From positions 124,001-188,000 of the forward strand of contig NZ_JACVOQ010000005.1 in assembly GCF_018882325.1 (NCBI RefSeq): 64,000 bases of DNA, read 5' to 3'. Positions 1-9,136 of this stretch are shown one piece after another (the stretch's first letter is position 1; each line of letters begins with the position of its first letter). Made by a program: the position numbers and the translations under genes. Under the pieces are notes generated by a model. That model was not told the origin of the DNA and did no database searches. It was given only the letters and a program-made list of their open reading frames with translations. The stretch comes from Polynucleobacter sp. 78F-HAINBA. Its GTDB lineage: Bacteria > Pseudomonadota > Gammaproteobacteria > Burkholderiales > Burkholderiaceae.

Positions 1-279
1 CCCAAGGTCACCATGACTGGCTTCAGCAGGATGTACAAAAAAGGCGGGAGAACCAGTAGAAGCAAAGGTAGCTGCAATTTTGCGAGCAATATGACCTGAT
101 TTACCAATTCCAGAAACAACGATGCGGCCTTTGCAGGAGTGCAGCAAATCCACCGCTAAAACGAGGGCATCCGCGTTTGCGCCTTCAAGGCGATCACGCA
201 TTGTGTGCAGTGCAGCAGCCTCAATGGTGAGGGTGTCACGCGCAAGCTTTAGGGTTCGGTCACGAGTCTTAGCTATCAT
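1..279 (-). CDS. kdsD: Arabinose-5-phosphate isomerase, N-terminal part (runs off window)
   Basis: The first 93 codons of a SIS-domain sugar isomerase start at the ATG at 279 and run off the left edge. The segment has the start of a SIS fold: a helical N-terminus, then a strand with VSGIGKSGHIA, then FASTGSPAFFVHPAEASHGDLG. KdsD converts ribulose 5-phosphate to arabinose 5-phosphate, the first step towards the Kdo sugar of LPS. The CBS domains expected at the C-terminus lie outside the window. It is divergent from the antiporter at 291, with only 11 bases between the start codons, so the two promoters must overlap the opposite coding starts. The family call is firm; kdsD over another SIS isomerase is inferred from the motif match. 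Confidence 0.85.
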   Translation of the reverse strand, partial: MIAKTRDRTLKLARDTLTIEAAALHTMRDRLEGANADALVLAVDLLHSCKGRIVVSGIGKSGHIARKIAATFASTGSPAFFVHPAEASHGDLG

Positions 280-290
280 GGGGTGAGTAT

Positions 291-2273
291 ATGCCGTCAG
301 TCCTTCAGTTAACTCTCATCTTGCTGGCCTCCGGAGTGGCCGGGGTAGTTATTTTCCGCTATTTTGGGCTACCCCCTATTTTGGGCTATCTAGCCATCGG
401 CGTCCTTATTGGGCCGCATGCCCTTGGTTTGGCCAATGATTCGGCCACAGTTAAGTATTTGGCTGAATTTGGCGTGGTTTTCTTGATGTTCTCGATTGGC
501 CTGGAATTTAACCTCCACAAACTGCGGGCTATGCGAACCATCGTATTTGGCCTGGGAGGCAGCCAGGTCATTCTGACCATGCTCCTAGCGGTCCCCGCCA
601 GCTTGTTGATGAACTGGATTTACCCCATTTCCTGGCAGGCTGCCATTGCTCTGGGGGGTGCCTTGGCCATGTCCTCAACTGCCATCGTCACCAAACTCAT
701 TTCCGATCGCTCAGAAATAGAAACTGAGCATGGACGCAACATCATCGGTATTTTGCTATTCCAAGATTTGGCAGTGGTATTCCTGTTGATTTTGTTGCCC
801 TCGCTGGGCAAGAATCCCGGAGACCTATTCTTGGCGCTCACGGCAGAATCCATCAAGATCACCGTAGCCCTTGTACTCATTTTTGTAATTGGCCAAACCT
901 TGATGAGTCGTTGGTTTAGTTTGGTTGCGAAGTTACGCTCCCAAGAGCTTTTCATGCTGAACCTCTTACTCATTGTTTTGGGTATGGCAGGTCTGACTGA
1001 GCACTTTGGCTTGTCGCTAGCACTCGGGGCTTTTCTGGCAGGTATGTTGATTGCAGAGACGCCTTATCGTCACCAAGTGGAGGAGGACGTCAAGCCATTT
1101 AGGGATGTACTTCTAGGCCTCTTCTTTATTACAGTTGGCATGCTGCTCGATTTCGAGGTGATCTATCAGCAGTGGATGCTAGTCCTTCTCCTGCTGATTG
1201 GACCTTTGGTCTTTAAGTTTGGGTTGATTGCTTTACTGTCGCGTGCCTTTGGCTCAAGCCCCGGCATCTCTATTCGGACGGGTTTGTGTTTGGCGCAGGC
1301 TGGTGAATTCGGCTTCGTTCTCTTAAACCAAATTGATGGCTTGGATTTAATTGATCCCGCTTTGAGTCAAGCGGTATTGGCAGCGATGTTGCTCTCGATG
1401 TTCGGCGCACCATTCTTGATTCAATATAGTGATCGTATTGCAATGCGCTTCTCGAGTAATGAGTGGTTATTGCAATCACTGGCACTGACGCGTGTTGCCG
1501 CAAAAAGTGTCCGTACAGAAAACCATGTCGTCATTTGTGGGTTTGGTCGCTCAGGCCAAAGCTTAGCTCGCATGCTCGATCAAGAAAAGATCCCCTATAT
1601 TGCTTTAGACATGGACCCAGATCGCGTGAAAGAGGCCGCCGCAGCTGGTGACAACGTGGTCTATGGTGACGCTAGTCGAGAAAATTATTTAGTGGCTGCC
1701 GGCTTATCGAGAGCAAAGGCAGTGGTGATTACTTACGCGGATACACCAGCAACATTAAAAGTATTGCATCAGGTCGAACATCTTCGTCCTGGGATGACGG
1801 TATTGGTGCGCACAAAAGACGATGCAGATTTAGCAAAGCTACAAGCTGCTGGCGCAACTGAGGTGGTGCCAGAGTTAATTGAAGGTAGCCTCATGATGGC
1901 CTCACACGTCTTATTGATGATGGGCGTACCCATGCGCAAGGTGGTACGTCGCATTACAAGTGCACGTGAAGCTCGCTATAGCCTTCTGCGCGGCTACTTC
2001 CGTGGTGTTGCAGATGAGGTCGATTCCAAGGAGTCTTGGCGTTTGCATTCAGTCACTTTGCTGCCTGAGTCTGCCAGTATTGGACAGACTCTTGAAGAGT
2101 TGCATCTTGAAAATGAAGGTGTGAGCGTGCAAGCAGTCAGACGAAAAGTAGGCGGCTCTGACTATGTCAAACTAGAGCTCACCCCAGACTTGCGTCTGCA
2201 AGCTAACGACATTCTAGTACTCTCAGGCAATTCAGAAGCGACTGATTTAGCCGAATCTAAATTGCTCGGATGA
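291..2273 (+). CDS. CPA2-family K+/H+ antiporter with TrkA-N and TrkA-C domains (KefB type)
   Basis: A 660-residue inner-membrane monovalent cation:proton antiporter. About 12 hydrophobic segments occupy residues 1-385. A Rossmann-type TrkA-N domain begins near residue 413 with CGFGRSGQSLA and may sense nucleotides. A TrkA-C-like ligand domain lies at about 575-655. The layout matches KefB/KefC and YbaL. The ATG at 291 has no Shine-Dalgarno sequence. A -10-like TATCAT lies at 274-279, inside the opposite kdsD start, so the leader would be only a few bases. Ion preference and glutathione control cannot be told from sequence, so no symbol is given. Confidence 0.88.
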   Translation: MPSVLQLTLILLASGVAGVVIFRYFGLPPILGYLAIGVLIGPHALGLANDSATVKYLAEFGVVFLMFSIGLEFNLHKLRAMRTIVFGLGGSQVILTMLLAVPASLLMNWIYPISWQAAIALGGALAMSSTAIVTKLISDRSEIETEHGRNIIGILLFQDLAVVFLLILLPSLGKNPGDLFLALTAESIKITVALVLIFVIGQTLMSRWFSLVAKLRSQELFMLNLLLIVLGMAGLTEHFGLSLALGAFLAGMLIAETPYRHQVEEDVKPFRDVLLGLFFITVGMLLDFEVIYQQWMLVLLLLIGPLVFKFGLIALLSRAFGSSPGISIRTGLCLAQAGEFGFVLLNQIDGLDLIDPALSQAVLAAMLLSMFGAPFLIQYSDRIAMRFSSNEWLLQSLALTRVAAKSVRTENHVVICGFGRSGQSLARMLDQEKIPYIALDMDPDRVKEAAAAGDNVVYGDASRENYLVAAGLSRAKAVVITYADTPATLKVLHQVEHLRPGMTVLVRTKDDADLAKLQAAGATEVVPELIEGSLMMASHVLLMMGVPMRKVVRRITSAREARYSLLRGYFRGVADEVDSKESWRLHSVTLLPESASIGQTLEELHLENEGVSVQAVRRKVGGSDYVKLELTPDLRLQANDILVLSGNSEATDLAESKLLG

Positions 2274-2298
2274 TGTAATTCAACGGATTTAGTTTGAG

Positions 2299-5187
2299 TT
2301 ACTTTTTCTTTTTGGCGGCTGCTGGCTTACGAACTAGTAGTGGCGCTAAGTAGTGTCCGGTAAAGCTGGCTTCGTTCTTAGCAACTTCTTCTGGTGTGCC
2401 AGTGGCAATAATCTGTCCACCGCCAGCGCCACCTTTAGGACCCAAGTCAATAATCCAATCGGCAGTTTTGATCACATCTAAGTTGTGCTCAATGATGACG
2501 ATCGTATTGCCTTGTTTCTTCAGTGTCTGAAGAACGGTCAGCAACAATTGAATGTCATGGAAATGTAAGCCCGTAGTTGGCTCATCCAAGATGTAGAGGG
2601 TTCTACCGGTATCACGTTTAGAAAGCTCTAACGAGAGTTTGACGCGTTGCGCTTCACCGCCAGATAAGGTTGTAGCGCTTTGACCTAGCTTGACGTAGCC
2701 TAAGCCAACATCGAGCAAGGTTTTGAGTTTGCGTTTGACGATCGGAACTGCTTCAAAGAATTCATGAGCTTGCTCGATAGTCATCGAGAGTACTTCATGA
2801 ATATTCTTACCTTTGTAGCGAATATCTAATGTCTCACGGTTATAACGTTTGCCGTGACAGACGTCGCAGGGCACATAGACATCAGGTAAGAAATGCATTT
2901 CGACTTTGATAACGCCATCACCTTCACAGGCATCGCAACGGCCACCTTTGACGTTGAAAGAAAAACGCCCAGCTTCATAGCCACGCTCGCGTGCAGCAGG
3001 TACGCCGCAAAAGAGTTCTCTGATTGGTGTAAATAATCCAGTGTAAGTAGCAGGGTTAGAGCGGGGTGTTCTACCAATTGGAGATTGGTCAACGCTGATG
3101 ACTTTGTCAAAATTCTCTAAGCCTTTGATTGCGTCATGTGCTGCCGGCTCTGCATTAGAGCCGTAGATATGCTGTGCAACTGCGTGGTGCAGAGTGTCGT
3201 TAATCAGTGTTGATTTGCCAGAACCGGATACGCCAGTGACACAAGTTAATAGGCCGACTGGAATCTTGGCGTGAACGGATTGCAAGTTGTTTCCACGTGC
3301 GCCGATGATTTCTAAAAACTTATCATTTACTGGAATACGTTTTTCCGGAACAGCGATCCACTCGCGACCAGATAAGTAGGCGCCAGTTAAGGACTTTGGA
3401 TTAGCCTCTACTTCAGCAGGAGTGCCTTCAGCAACGACTTCACCGCCATGTACGCCAGCGCCAGGACCAATGTCAATGACATAGTCAGAGGCGCGAATCA
3501 TATCTTCATCATGTTCAACTACTAGGACACTGTTACCCAAATCACGCAAATGCTTCAGGGTGCCGATGAGTCTATCGTTATCACGTTGATGCAAACCAAT
3601 TGACGGTTCATCCAATACATACATGACACCAGTCAGGCCAGAGCCAATCTGTGATGCCAGACGAATGCGCTGTGCTTCACCGCCGGAGAGGGTATCGGCA
3701 CTACGTTCTAGTGAGAGATAGTCTAGGCCAACGTCATTGAGGAAGCGTAGACGTGAACCAATCTCCTTCACAATCTTGTCGGCGATTTCTCGTTTAGCAC
3801 CTTTGAGTTCCAAAGACTCAAAATAGTCTTTAGCTTCTTTTAAAGGCAGGGCGCTGATTTCATAAATGGCGCGTGATTGCTTGCCATCACCCACTTTGAC
3901 AAAGCGAGCCTCTTTGCGCAAACGGCTGCCATTGCATGATGGACAGGTTTGTACATTTTGATAGCGTGACAATTCTTCACGAACTGTTGCTGAATCAGTC
4001 TCACGATAGCGACGTTCAAAGTTGGCAACAATGCCTTCAAAAGCATGCTCACGAATACTGTTCTTGCCGCGCTCATTAATGTATTCAAATGGAATGGTGA
4101 CATCACCTGAGCCCAGCAAAATGAGATCTTGTTGTTTCTTATTCAGAGTCTCAAAAGGCTTCTCGACATCAAAACCACCATGCTTAGCGAGTGTCTGCAA
4201 GAGTTTGAAATAAAACTGATTACGACGATCCCAGCCTTTGATGGCGCCAGATGCTAGCGATAAATCGGGGTGAGCAACAATCCGTTTTGGATCGAAGAAA
4301 GATTGATGGCCCAAGCCATCACAGGATGGGCATGCGCCCATCGGGTTATTAAATGAGAAGAGGCGTGGCTCAAGTTCTTGTAAGGAATATGAACAAATTG
4401 GGCAGGCAAATTTGCTAGAGAAAATCATCTCTTTGCCTGTGTCCATATTGACGATCATGGCTTTGCCGTCAGCAAGACGCAATGCAGTCTCAAAGGATTC
4501 CGCTAAACGTTGCTGAATATCCGGGCGCACTTTAATGCGATCAACAACGACTTCAATCGAGTGTTTATCGTTCTTCTTCAGGGCTGGCAGTTGATCCACT
4601 TCAAAGATCTCTGCTTTAGCAGTATTGGTTGTACCGCCACCAGAGCGCACACGAAAGCGCACAAAACCTTGCGCTTGCAGGTCTTGGAATAAATCAACGA
4701 ATTCACCTTTACGCTCGCTGACTACTGGAGCCAAGATCATCAGTTTTGTATCTTCAGGCATAGCCAAAACGGTATCCACCATTTGAGAAACGCTTTGCGC
4801 TTCTAGCGGCAGATCGTGTTCAGGGCAATGTGGTGTTCCAGCACGCGCAAACAATAAACGCAGGTAATCATGAATTTCAGTAACCGTACCTACGGTTGAG
4901 CGAGGATTGTGGCTAGTGGCTTTTTGCTCAATCGAGATCGCTGGAGAGAGACCTTCAATTGTGTCGACATCGGGCTTTTCCATCAACTGTAGGAATTGGC
5001 GGGCATAAGCAGATAGTGACTCTACATAGCGACGTTGACCTTCGGCATACAGGGTGTCAAAAGCCAAGGAGCTTTTGCCAGAGCCAGACAGGCCAGTCAA
5101 AACGACCAATTTCTCTCTAGGGATATCTAGATTGATGTTTTTGAGGTTGTGCGTGCGCGCACCGCGGATCTTAATTTCGTTATTCAT
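2299..5187 (-). CDS. uvrA: Excinuclease ABC subunit A
   Basis: A 962-residue damage-recognition ATPase of nucleotide excision repair, acting with UvrB. It has two ABC ATPase halves: Walker A GLSGSGKS at residues 32-39 and GVSGSGKST near 650, each with an LSGGEAQR signature. Zinc-finger cysteine pairs appear as CPIC/CPSC near 261 and CDAC/CDVC near 740. Length is close to the E. coli protein (940). The C-terminus ends in a lysine-rich tail after RKPAAA. It is divergent from the MFS gene at 5225. In E. coli uvrA is next to ssb; here the MFS gene lies between them. I saw no clear LexA box in the 37-bp spacer. Confidence 0.98.
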   Translation of the reverse strand: MNNEIKIRGARTHNLKNINLDIPREKLVVLTGLSGSGKSSLAFDTLYAEGQRRYVESLSAYARQFLQLMEKPDVDTIEGLSPAISIEQKATSHNPRSTVGTVTEIHDYLRLLFARAGTPHCPEHDLPLEAQSVSQMVDTVLAMPEDTKLMILAPVVSERKGEFVDLFQDLQAQGFVRFRVRSGGGTTNTAKAEIFEVDQLPALKKNDKHSIEVVVDRIKVRPDIQQRLAESFETALRLADGKAMIVNMDTGKEMIFSSKFACPICSYSLQELEPRLFSFNNPMGACPSCDGLGHQSFFDPKRIVAHPDLSLASGAIKGWDRRNQFYFKLLQTLAKHGGFDVEKPFETLNKKQQDLILLGSGDVTIPFEYINERGKNSIREHAFEGIVANFERRYRETDSATVREELSRYQNVQTCPSCNGSRLRKEARFVKVGDGKQSRAIYEISALPLKEAKDYFESLELKGAKREIADKIVKEIGSRLRFLNDVGLDYLSLERSADTLSGGEAQRIRLASQIGSGLTGVMYVLDEPSIGLHQRDNDRLIGTLKHLRDLGNSVLVVEHDEDMIRASDYVIDIGPGAGVHGGEVVAEGTPAEVEANPKSLTGAYLSGREWIAVPEKRIPVNDKFLEIIGARGNNLQSVHAKIPVGLLTCVTGVSGSGKSTLINDTLHHAVAQHIYGSNAEPAAHDAIKGLENFDKVISVDQSPIGRTPRSNPATYTGLFTPIRELFCGVPAARERGYEAGRFSFNVKGGRCDACEGDGVIKVEMHFLPDVYVPCDVCHGKRYNRETLDIRYKGKNIHEVLSMTIEQAHEFFEAVPIVKRKLKTLLDVGLGYVKLGQSATTLSGGEAQRVKLSLELSKRDTGRTLYILDEPTTGLHFHDIQLLLTVLQTLKKQGNTIVIIEHNLDVIKTADWIIDLGPKGGAGGGQIIATGTPEEVAKNEASFTGHYLAPLLVRKPAAAKKKK

Positions 5188-5224
5188 GATTTTTTAGCGT
5201 AACTTGTTAATATAGCCCTTTCCC

Positions 5225-6409
5225 ATGAATCCTTCTGAACTTCGCTCCACTCTGGCCTTAGCAGGCATATTTGGCCTCCGTATGCTGGGCCTATTCCTGC
5301 TTTTGCCGGTTTTCAGTATTCATGCGCGGGGCTTGCCTGGTGGCGAGCATGCCCTTTGGGTTGGATTAACCCTGGGAATCTTCAATATTGTTCAGGCCTG
5401 CTTCTACATCCCCTTAGGCCGCCTTTCTGACCGCATCGGTCGAAAACCAGTCGTTTTATGGGGGCTCTCTTTATTTGTGGCGGGCGCCTTAATCTGCGCC
5501 GCTCAAGACGATCTTCTCTGGATTGCTATCGGTCGCGGGGTAATGGGCGCCGGTGCAGTTTCAGCTGCGATCTCCGCCTGGGTTGCTGATTTAACGCGTG
5601 AGCAGGTTCGTACTCGTGCCATGGCCTTAGTGGGTGGCAGTATTGCACTTTCATTTGCACTGTCGCTTGTGATTGCTGCGCCAATCTATCGCTTAATTAG
5701 TTTGAGTGGAATTTTTGTAGTACTTGCAGTGTTGGGTATTGGGGCGATGTTTGTTGCCTACTATGTTCTACCAAGCACTAAGCCTGAGGCTAAGCTGCAG
5801 CAAGCGAGTCTGAAAGAAGTATTTTTACGCCCTGAGTTGATGCGTCTCAATGCGGGCGTGTTTGTATTGCATGCAACTCAAGTAGCGATGTTCTTGGTGG
5901 TGCCGCGTTTATTAGTGCAAGCAGGGCTGCCATTAGCATCTCATTGGCAGGTTTATCTCCCAGTTGTTTTGCTATCTTTTTTCTTGATGGCACCAATTTT
6001 AATTTTTGGTGAAAAGAAGCAGCAGCTAAGAACCATCCTATTAGTAGCAATTGTTTTGCTTTTGATTGCTGAAGTGTTGTTTACAAATACCGCTTCGATT
6101 ACATCTATCGCAATTGCTTTATTGGTTTACTTTGTGGGCTTTAACTTACTTGAAGCTCTGCAACCCTCATTAGTATCTCGCTTTGCCAAAGAATCCAAAG
6201 GTACTGCATTGGGTGTTTACAACACCACTCAATCGATTGGCCTCTTTACAGGCGCTGTAATTGGGGGTTATTTGATGGATAGCCATGGTGATTTATCGGT
6301 CTTTGTGATGGGCTCAGTGCTACTTTTATGCTGGCTTATAATTGCTTGGTCGATGGGTTCGATGCCAACAAGGGCTTCAGAATCAAAGGATGTAGCGACA
6401 AGTACATAA
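5225..6409 (+). CDS. Major facilitator superfamily transporter
   Basis: A 394-residue inner-membrane protein with about 12 hydrophobic segments. The MFS signature after TM2 reads GRLSDRIGRKPV, near residue 70. Similarity in style is to drug/metabolite efflux MFS proteins of the YajR/Bcr type, but the substrate cannot be read from sequence. No Shine-Dalgarno precedes the ATG; the bases before it are pyrimidine-rich (ccctttccc). A -10-like TAATAT lies at 5208-5213, so the mRNA may have almost no leader. It lies between divergent uvrA and downstream ssb. Confidence 0.88.
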   Translation: MNPSELRSTLALAGIFGLRMLGLFLLLPVFSIHARGLPGGEHALWVGLTLGIFNIVQACFYIPLGRLSDRIGRKPVVLWGLSLFVAGALICAAQDDLLWIAIGRGVMGAGAVSAAISAWVADLTREQVRTRAMALVGGSIALSFALSLVIAAPIYRLISLSGIFVVLAVLGIGAMFVAYYVLPSTKPEAKLQQASLKEVFLRPELMRLNAGVFVLHATQVAMFLVVPRLLVQAGLPLASHWQVYLPVVLLSFFLMAPILIFGEKKQQLRTILLVAIVLLLIAEVLFTNTASITSIAIALLVYFVGFNLLEALQPSLVSRFAKESKGTALGVYNTTQSIGLFTGAVIGGYLMDSHGDLSVFVMGSVLLLCWLIIAWSMGSMPTRASESKDVATST

Positions 6410-6489
6410 CCGTAGCTTCATTGGTTTAATTTAAGCGAGCAGTTTATTTTTAGTGGTAATAACAGCAGTATTTTTCTTCGGGAGACAAC

Positions 6490-6945
6490 ATGGCTTCGGT
6501 AAATAAGGTCATCATCGTAGGTAACGTAGGGCGTGACCCAGAAACACGTTACATGCCAAGCGGCGACGCTGTAACAAACATTTCAGTAGCGACATCAGAT
6601 CGTTACAAAGATAAGCAGTCTGGCGAAATGAAAGAAACCACAGAATGGCACCGCGTTGCATTCTTTGGAAAGCTTGCAGAGATCGCTGGTCAATATCTCA
6701 AAAAAGGTTCACAGGTTTATGTAGAAGGTCGTTTACGTACACGTAAATGGACTGATGCTAGTGGCCAGGAAAAATATTCCACTGAGATCGTTGCAGAAAC
6801 AATGCAAATGCTTGGTGGTAAGCCAGTAGGTGGCAGTGGTGATGGTGGTGAAAGCTATAGCCGCTCAAAGCCGGCTGAGCAATCTGCTCCAGCATCTTCA
6901 AATGCTGCATCCCTTGGTGCAATGGATGACGATATTCCGTTTTAA
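6490..6945 (+). CDS. ssb: Single-stranded DNA-binding protein
   Basis: A 151-residue SSB. The OB fold covers about residues 1-110, beginning [19 protein letters not shown] glycine/serine-rich linker follows, and the protein ends in the acidic tip MDDDIPF that recruits replication and repair partners. The start is supported by a strong Shine-Dalgarno (gggag, 6480-6484). The 80-bp gap after the MFS gene is AT-rich and probably holds its own promoter. A rho-independent terminator follows. Confidence 0.98.
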   Translation: MASVNKVIIVGNVGRDPETRYMPSGDAVTNISVATSDRYKDKQSGEMKETTEWHRVAFFGKLAEIAGQYLKKGSQVYVEGRLRTRKWTDASGQEKYSTEIVAETMQMLGGKPVGGSGDGGESYSRSKPAEQSAPASSNAASLGAMDDDIPF

Positions 6946-6981
6946 TTGGTACGTAAGCAGTCATTTGACTGCGTAGAGATC

Positions 6982-7019
6982 AACCCCAGCAAGCGCAGGC
7001 TTCCTGGGGTTTTCTTTTT
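6982..7019 (+). terminator. Rho-independent terminator of ssb
   Basis: An 8-bp stem aaccccag/ctggggtt (6982-6989 with 7004-7011) encloses a 14-base loop and is followed by a T-rich tract. It lies 37 bp after the ssb stop. Confidence 0.85.
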
Positions 7020-7060
7020 GATACGGGCGCATGCAAATGCTTGATTTGTCGTATTCACCT

Positions 7061-7066
7061 TAAAAT
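7061..7066 (+). promoter_or_regulatory. Candidate -10 element (TAAAAT) abutting the start at 7073
   Basis: TAAAAT sits six bases before the ATG at 7073. Transcription would then begin at about the start codon. A TTGATT at 7041-7046 is only 14 bases upstream, shorter than ideal, so the call is weak. Confidence 0.4.
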
Positions 7067-7072
7067 GAATCC

Positions 7073-7996
7073 ATGAATCTCCCAGGGATAATCAAATCTC
7101 CACTTTTGGCATGTGTAGCCATTTGCGTTGCTGCTTTACCTCAGTCAACCTTAGCAGCCTCGTTTTTCTTTCCAGATATGAATCCTTCTTTTGTTAAAGG
7201 GGATCCTCCTGATTGGTTACATGATGGGCGGGGTAATGATGGATACCTCACGATTAGCTCTGAAGTGATTCCTGTGAGTAGTTGCACCCAAATGGCTAGC
7301 CGAAGTTTTTGGGGATCCGATAAAACCCAACTCGTGTTATCAGTTGTGACTCAGGGCTTCAAAGGGAAGCTCGATAAGCTAGAAATCCCTATTGCCACCT
7401 TTGATGGCAGGGAGGGCGGCTCTGAGTGCGCCTCACTGAGCACCACGCCTTTATCCATCGTTCCCATGACGGTGCTTGGAACCTATTCCATATTCAACCC
7501 AGGAGCGCTCTCCTTGGTATTGAATGTCAGAAGTTCAAGCGACTCTAATCAGGATTTCATTGGGTCTGCCAAATTGCTATTGGGGGCTGCTGCAATAGTG
7601 GCAACTGGTGGTTCAGCAGCTGCGATTGGCGGAATTTCAGCGACAGTTGGAAATTCGGTGGTGGGTGAGACCCAAAAGAAAGCCAATAGCCTTTTGCAGG
7701 GAATGGTTGATGCCAAAGTTCCTGTTACTTTTAGCTGGTCAGAATTACGCAAAGGTATTCGAGCAGTTGAAATCCAGGTTTATAAAGCTGATCAAAGTGT
7801 TGGCAGTCTCACTGATAAGCAAATTCTGCAATTACAAAAAGATCCTAAATCAGAAAAGCAATTGCTGTTTACTGTGAAGTTGGAGTTTCAATTTTTCCGT
7901 AGTGTGTTTTATCCAACGGTGTCCAATATTGAAGGATTGGCAAGTCGAGAAAATCTCTCATCTGAATATATTTTGAACTTCCAAATGCCTGGTTAG
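7073..7996 (+). CDS. Hypothetical exported protein, family not recognised
   Basis: A 307-residue protein I cannot assign. It has a clear Sec signal peptide: GIIKSP, then a hydrophobic core, with cleavage likely after STLA near residue 28. The mature part has two cysteines (71 and 119) that could form a disulfide in the periplasm. A glycine/alanine-rich hydrophobic stretch at about 166-193 (GAAAIVATGGSAAAIGG) resembles a membrane-inserting or glycine-zipper segment. The C-terminal third looks like beta-strand (LLFTVKLEFQFF). It follows the ssb terminator, so it starts a new transcription unit, and the 99-residue gene at 8009 follows after 12 bp. No Shine-Dalgarno is visible. Confidence 0.75.
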   Translation: MNLPGIIKSPLLACVAICVAALPQSTLAASFFFPDMNPSFVKGDPPDWLHDGRGNDGYLTISSEVIPVSSCTQMASRSFWGSDKTQLVLSVVTQGFKGKLDKLEIPIATFDGREGGSECASLSTTPLSIVPMTVLGTYSIFNPGALSLVLNVRSSSDSNQDFIGSAKLLLGAAAIVATGGSAAAIGGISATVGNSVVGETQKKANSLLQGMVDAKVPVTFSWSELRKGIRAVEIQVYKADQSVGSLTDKQILQLQKDPKSEKQLLFTVKLEFQFFRSVFYPTVSNIEGLASRENLSSEYILNFQMPG

Positions 7997-8008
7997 GGCC
8001 AAAATTTT

Positions 8009-8308
8009 ATGCAGATCTTAAATAGTTCCGCCCCTAGTCTGCTACAGCGTATTTCCAAGGCAGAAGGCCCTGATTTGGCAAAAGCTTGCTCTTCAGGATT
8101 TACAAAACTGAAGGCTGCTGGGCTTGATGATGTTGATAGCGCCATCGTTATGAAATCATTTATTGATGAGGCTAAGGGTAGCGATGCTTGGTATGCAAAC
8201 CCAGTATTAGTTAAAAACTGTTTCTCACAAGTGCCGAGTATTCAAAAAAATCTTGAACTGATTTATGGTCCCAGCGTAGCACCATCAAAACAGGTGCTCG
8301 AGCCTTAG
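8009..8308 (+). CDS. Small hypothetical protein
   Basis: A 99-residue protein without signal peptide or membrane segment, predicted mainly helical. Two cysteines are present (CSSGF near residue 27, NCFSQ near 71). I do not recognise the family. It starts 12 bp after the preceding exported-protein gene, so the two are probably co-transcribed. The Shine-Dalgarno is poor, which may mean translational coupling. Its stop codon directly abuts the convergent queF stop with no bases between. Lack of overlap and ordinary codon use support it as real. Confidence 0.6.
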   Translation: MQILNSSAPSLLQRISKAEGPDLAKACSSGFTKLKAAGLDDVDSAIVMKSFIDEAKGSDAWYANPVLVKNCFSQVPSIQKNLELIYGPSVAPSKQVLEP

Positions 8309-9136
8309 TTATTGCCTAGCGTGGCGGGTATTGTCTGGCCAAGGCGCATTGTGATCGGTGCGGAAAGGGTTGATATCAAGTCCACCACGCCGTGTGTAAC
8401 GCGCATAGACAGAAAGTTTCTCCGGCTTGCACTGGCGCTTGATATCGCAGAAGATAGTTTCGACACAATGCTCATGAAACTCACCTTTTTGCCTGAATCC
8501 GATCAGGTAGCGGAGTAGGCCTTCTTCCAAAATTGGACGACCCTGATAGCGAATCTGCACGCTTGCCCAATCTGGTTGCCCGGTCACCGGACAATTCGAT
8601 TTGAGTAGATGGGAAACCAAGCATTGCTCAATCGGTCCAAAAGATTCATTTACCTCTAGCAAGCTAGGATCAGCAGATAGACTCGGATCGATCTCAATAT
8701 CTAGGCGATCCATAAGAACGCCACTCATTTCCTGCATACCTTTTTTGGCAATCAGTTCAGTTGGATTGATGCGGGTGGCAATTTTGCTTCCAGCTACTGC
8801 GGATAAATCCGTAATCAATCTTTCGCGCACTTCGGCCTCATCTTCAAAGCGGGCGCTATTCAGGCTATTGAGGTAGAGCTTGAATGACTTAGATTCAATC
8901 ATGTTGGGCGAATCCGCCGGTATCTGAAACTCTGCCAAAGCGATCTGGGGCTTCCCTTTTTTATTGAGCCAGCCAAGCTCAAAGGCATTCCAAATATCAA
9001 CGCCTACAAACGGTAAAGCTTGATTGGGTTTGATGTTTAGCTTGAGGCGATTCTCAGAGCGCGGAATAGGAAAGAGCAGGCTCGGATCATATTGATCAGG
9101 ATATTGTGTTGCCTGGCCAAGCGGGATTGTGGACAT
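8309..9136 (-). CDS. queF: NADPH-dependent 7-cyano-7-deazaguanine reductase, long form
   Basis: A 275-residue enzyme that reduces preQ0 to preQ1 in queuosine synthesis for tRNA wobble position 34. It is the long bimodular type, like the 282-residue E. coli protein. The catalytic cysteine is C182 in SNCPVTGQPDW, with the conserved aspartate D189. The substrate-pocket motif FHEHCVE is near 220, and LSVYARYTRRGGLDINP lies near the C-terminus. Its start overlaps the stop of the upstream nucleotidase by one base (TAATG), so the two are co-transcribed. No other queuosine genes are in the window. Confidence 0.97.
   Translation of the reverse strand: MSTIPLGQATQYPDQYDPSLLFPIPRSENRLKLNIKPNQALPFVGVDIWNAFELGWLNKKGKPQIALAEFQIPADSPNMIESKSFKLYLNSLNSARFEDEAEVRERLITDLSAVAGSKIATRINPTELIAKKGMQEMSGVLMDRLDIEIDPSLSADPSLLEVNESFGPIEQCLVSHLLKSNCPVTGQPDWASVQIRYQGRPILEEGLLRYLIGFRQKGEFHEHCVETIFCDIKRQCKPEKLSVYARYTRRGGLDINPFRTDHNAPWPDNTRHARQ

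Noticed and set aside
2826-4213. Several open frames of 60-95 codons on both strands inside uvrA
   Set aside because: They lie antisense or out of frame within a well-supported gene and show no protein-like motifs or ribosome sites. The same reasoning removes similar frames in other genes.
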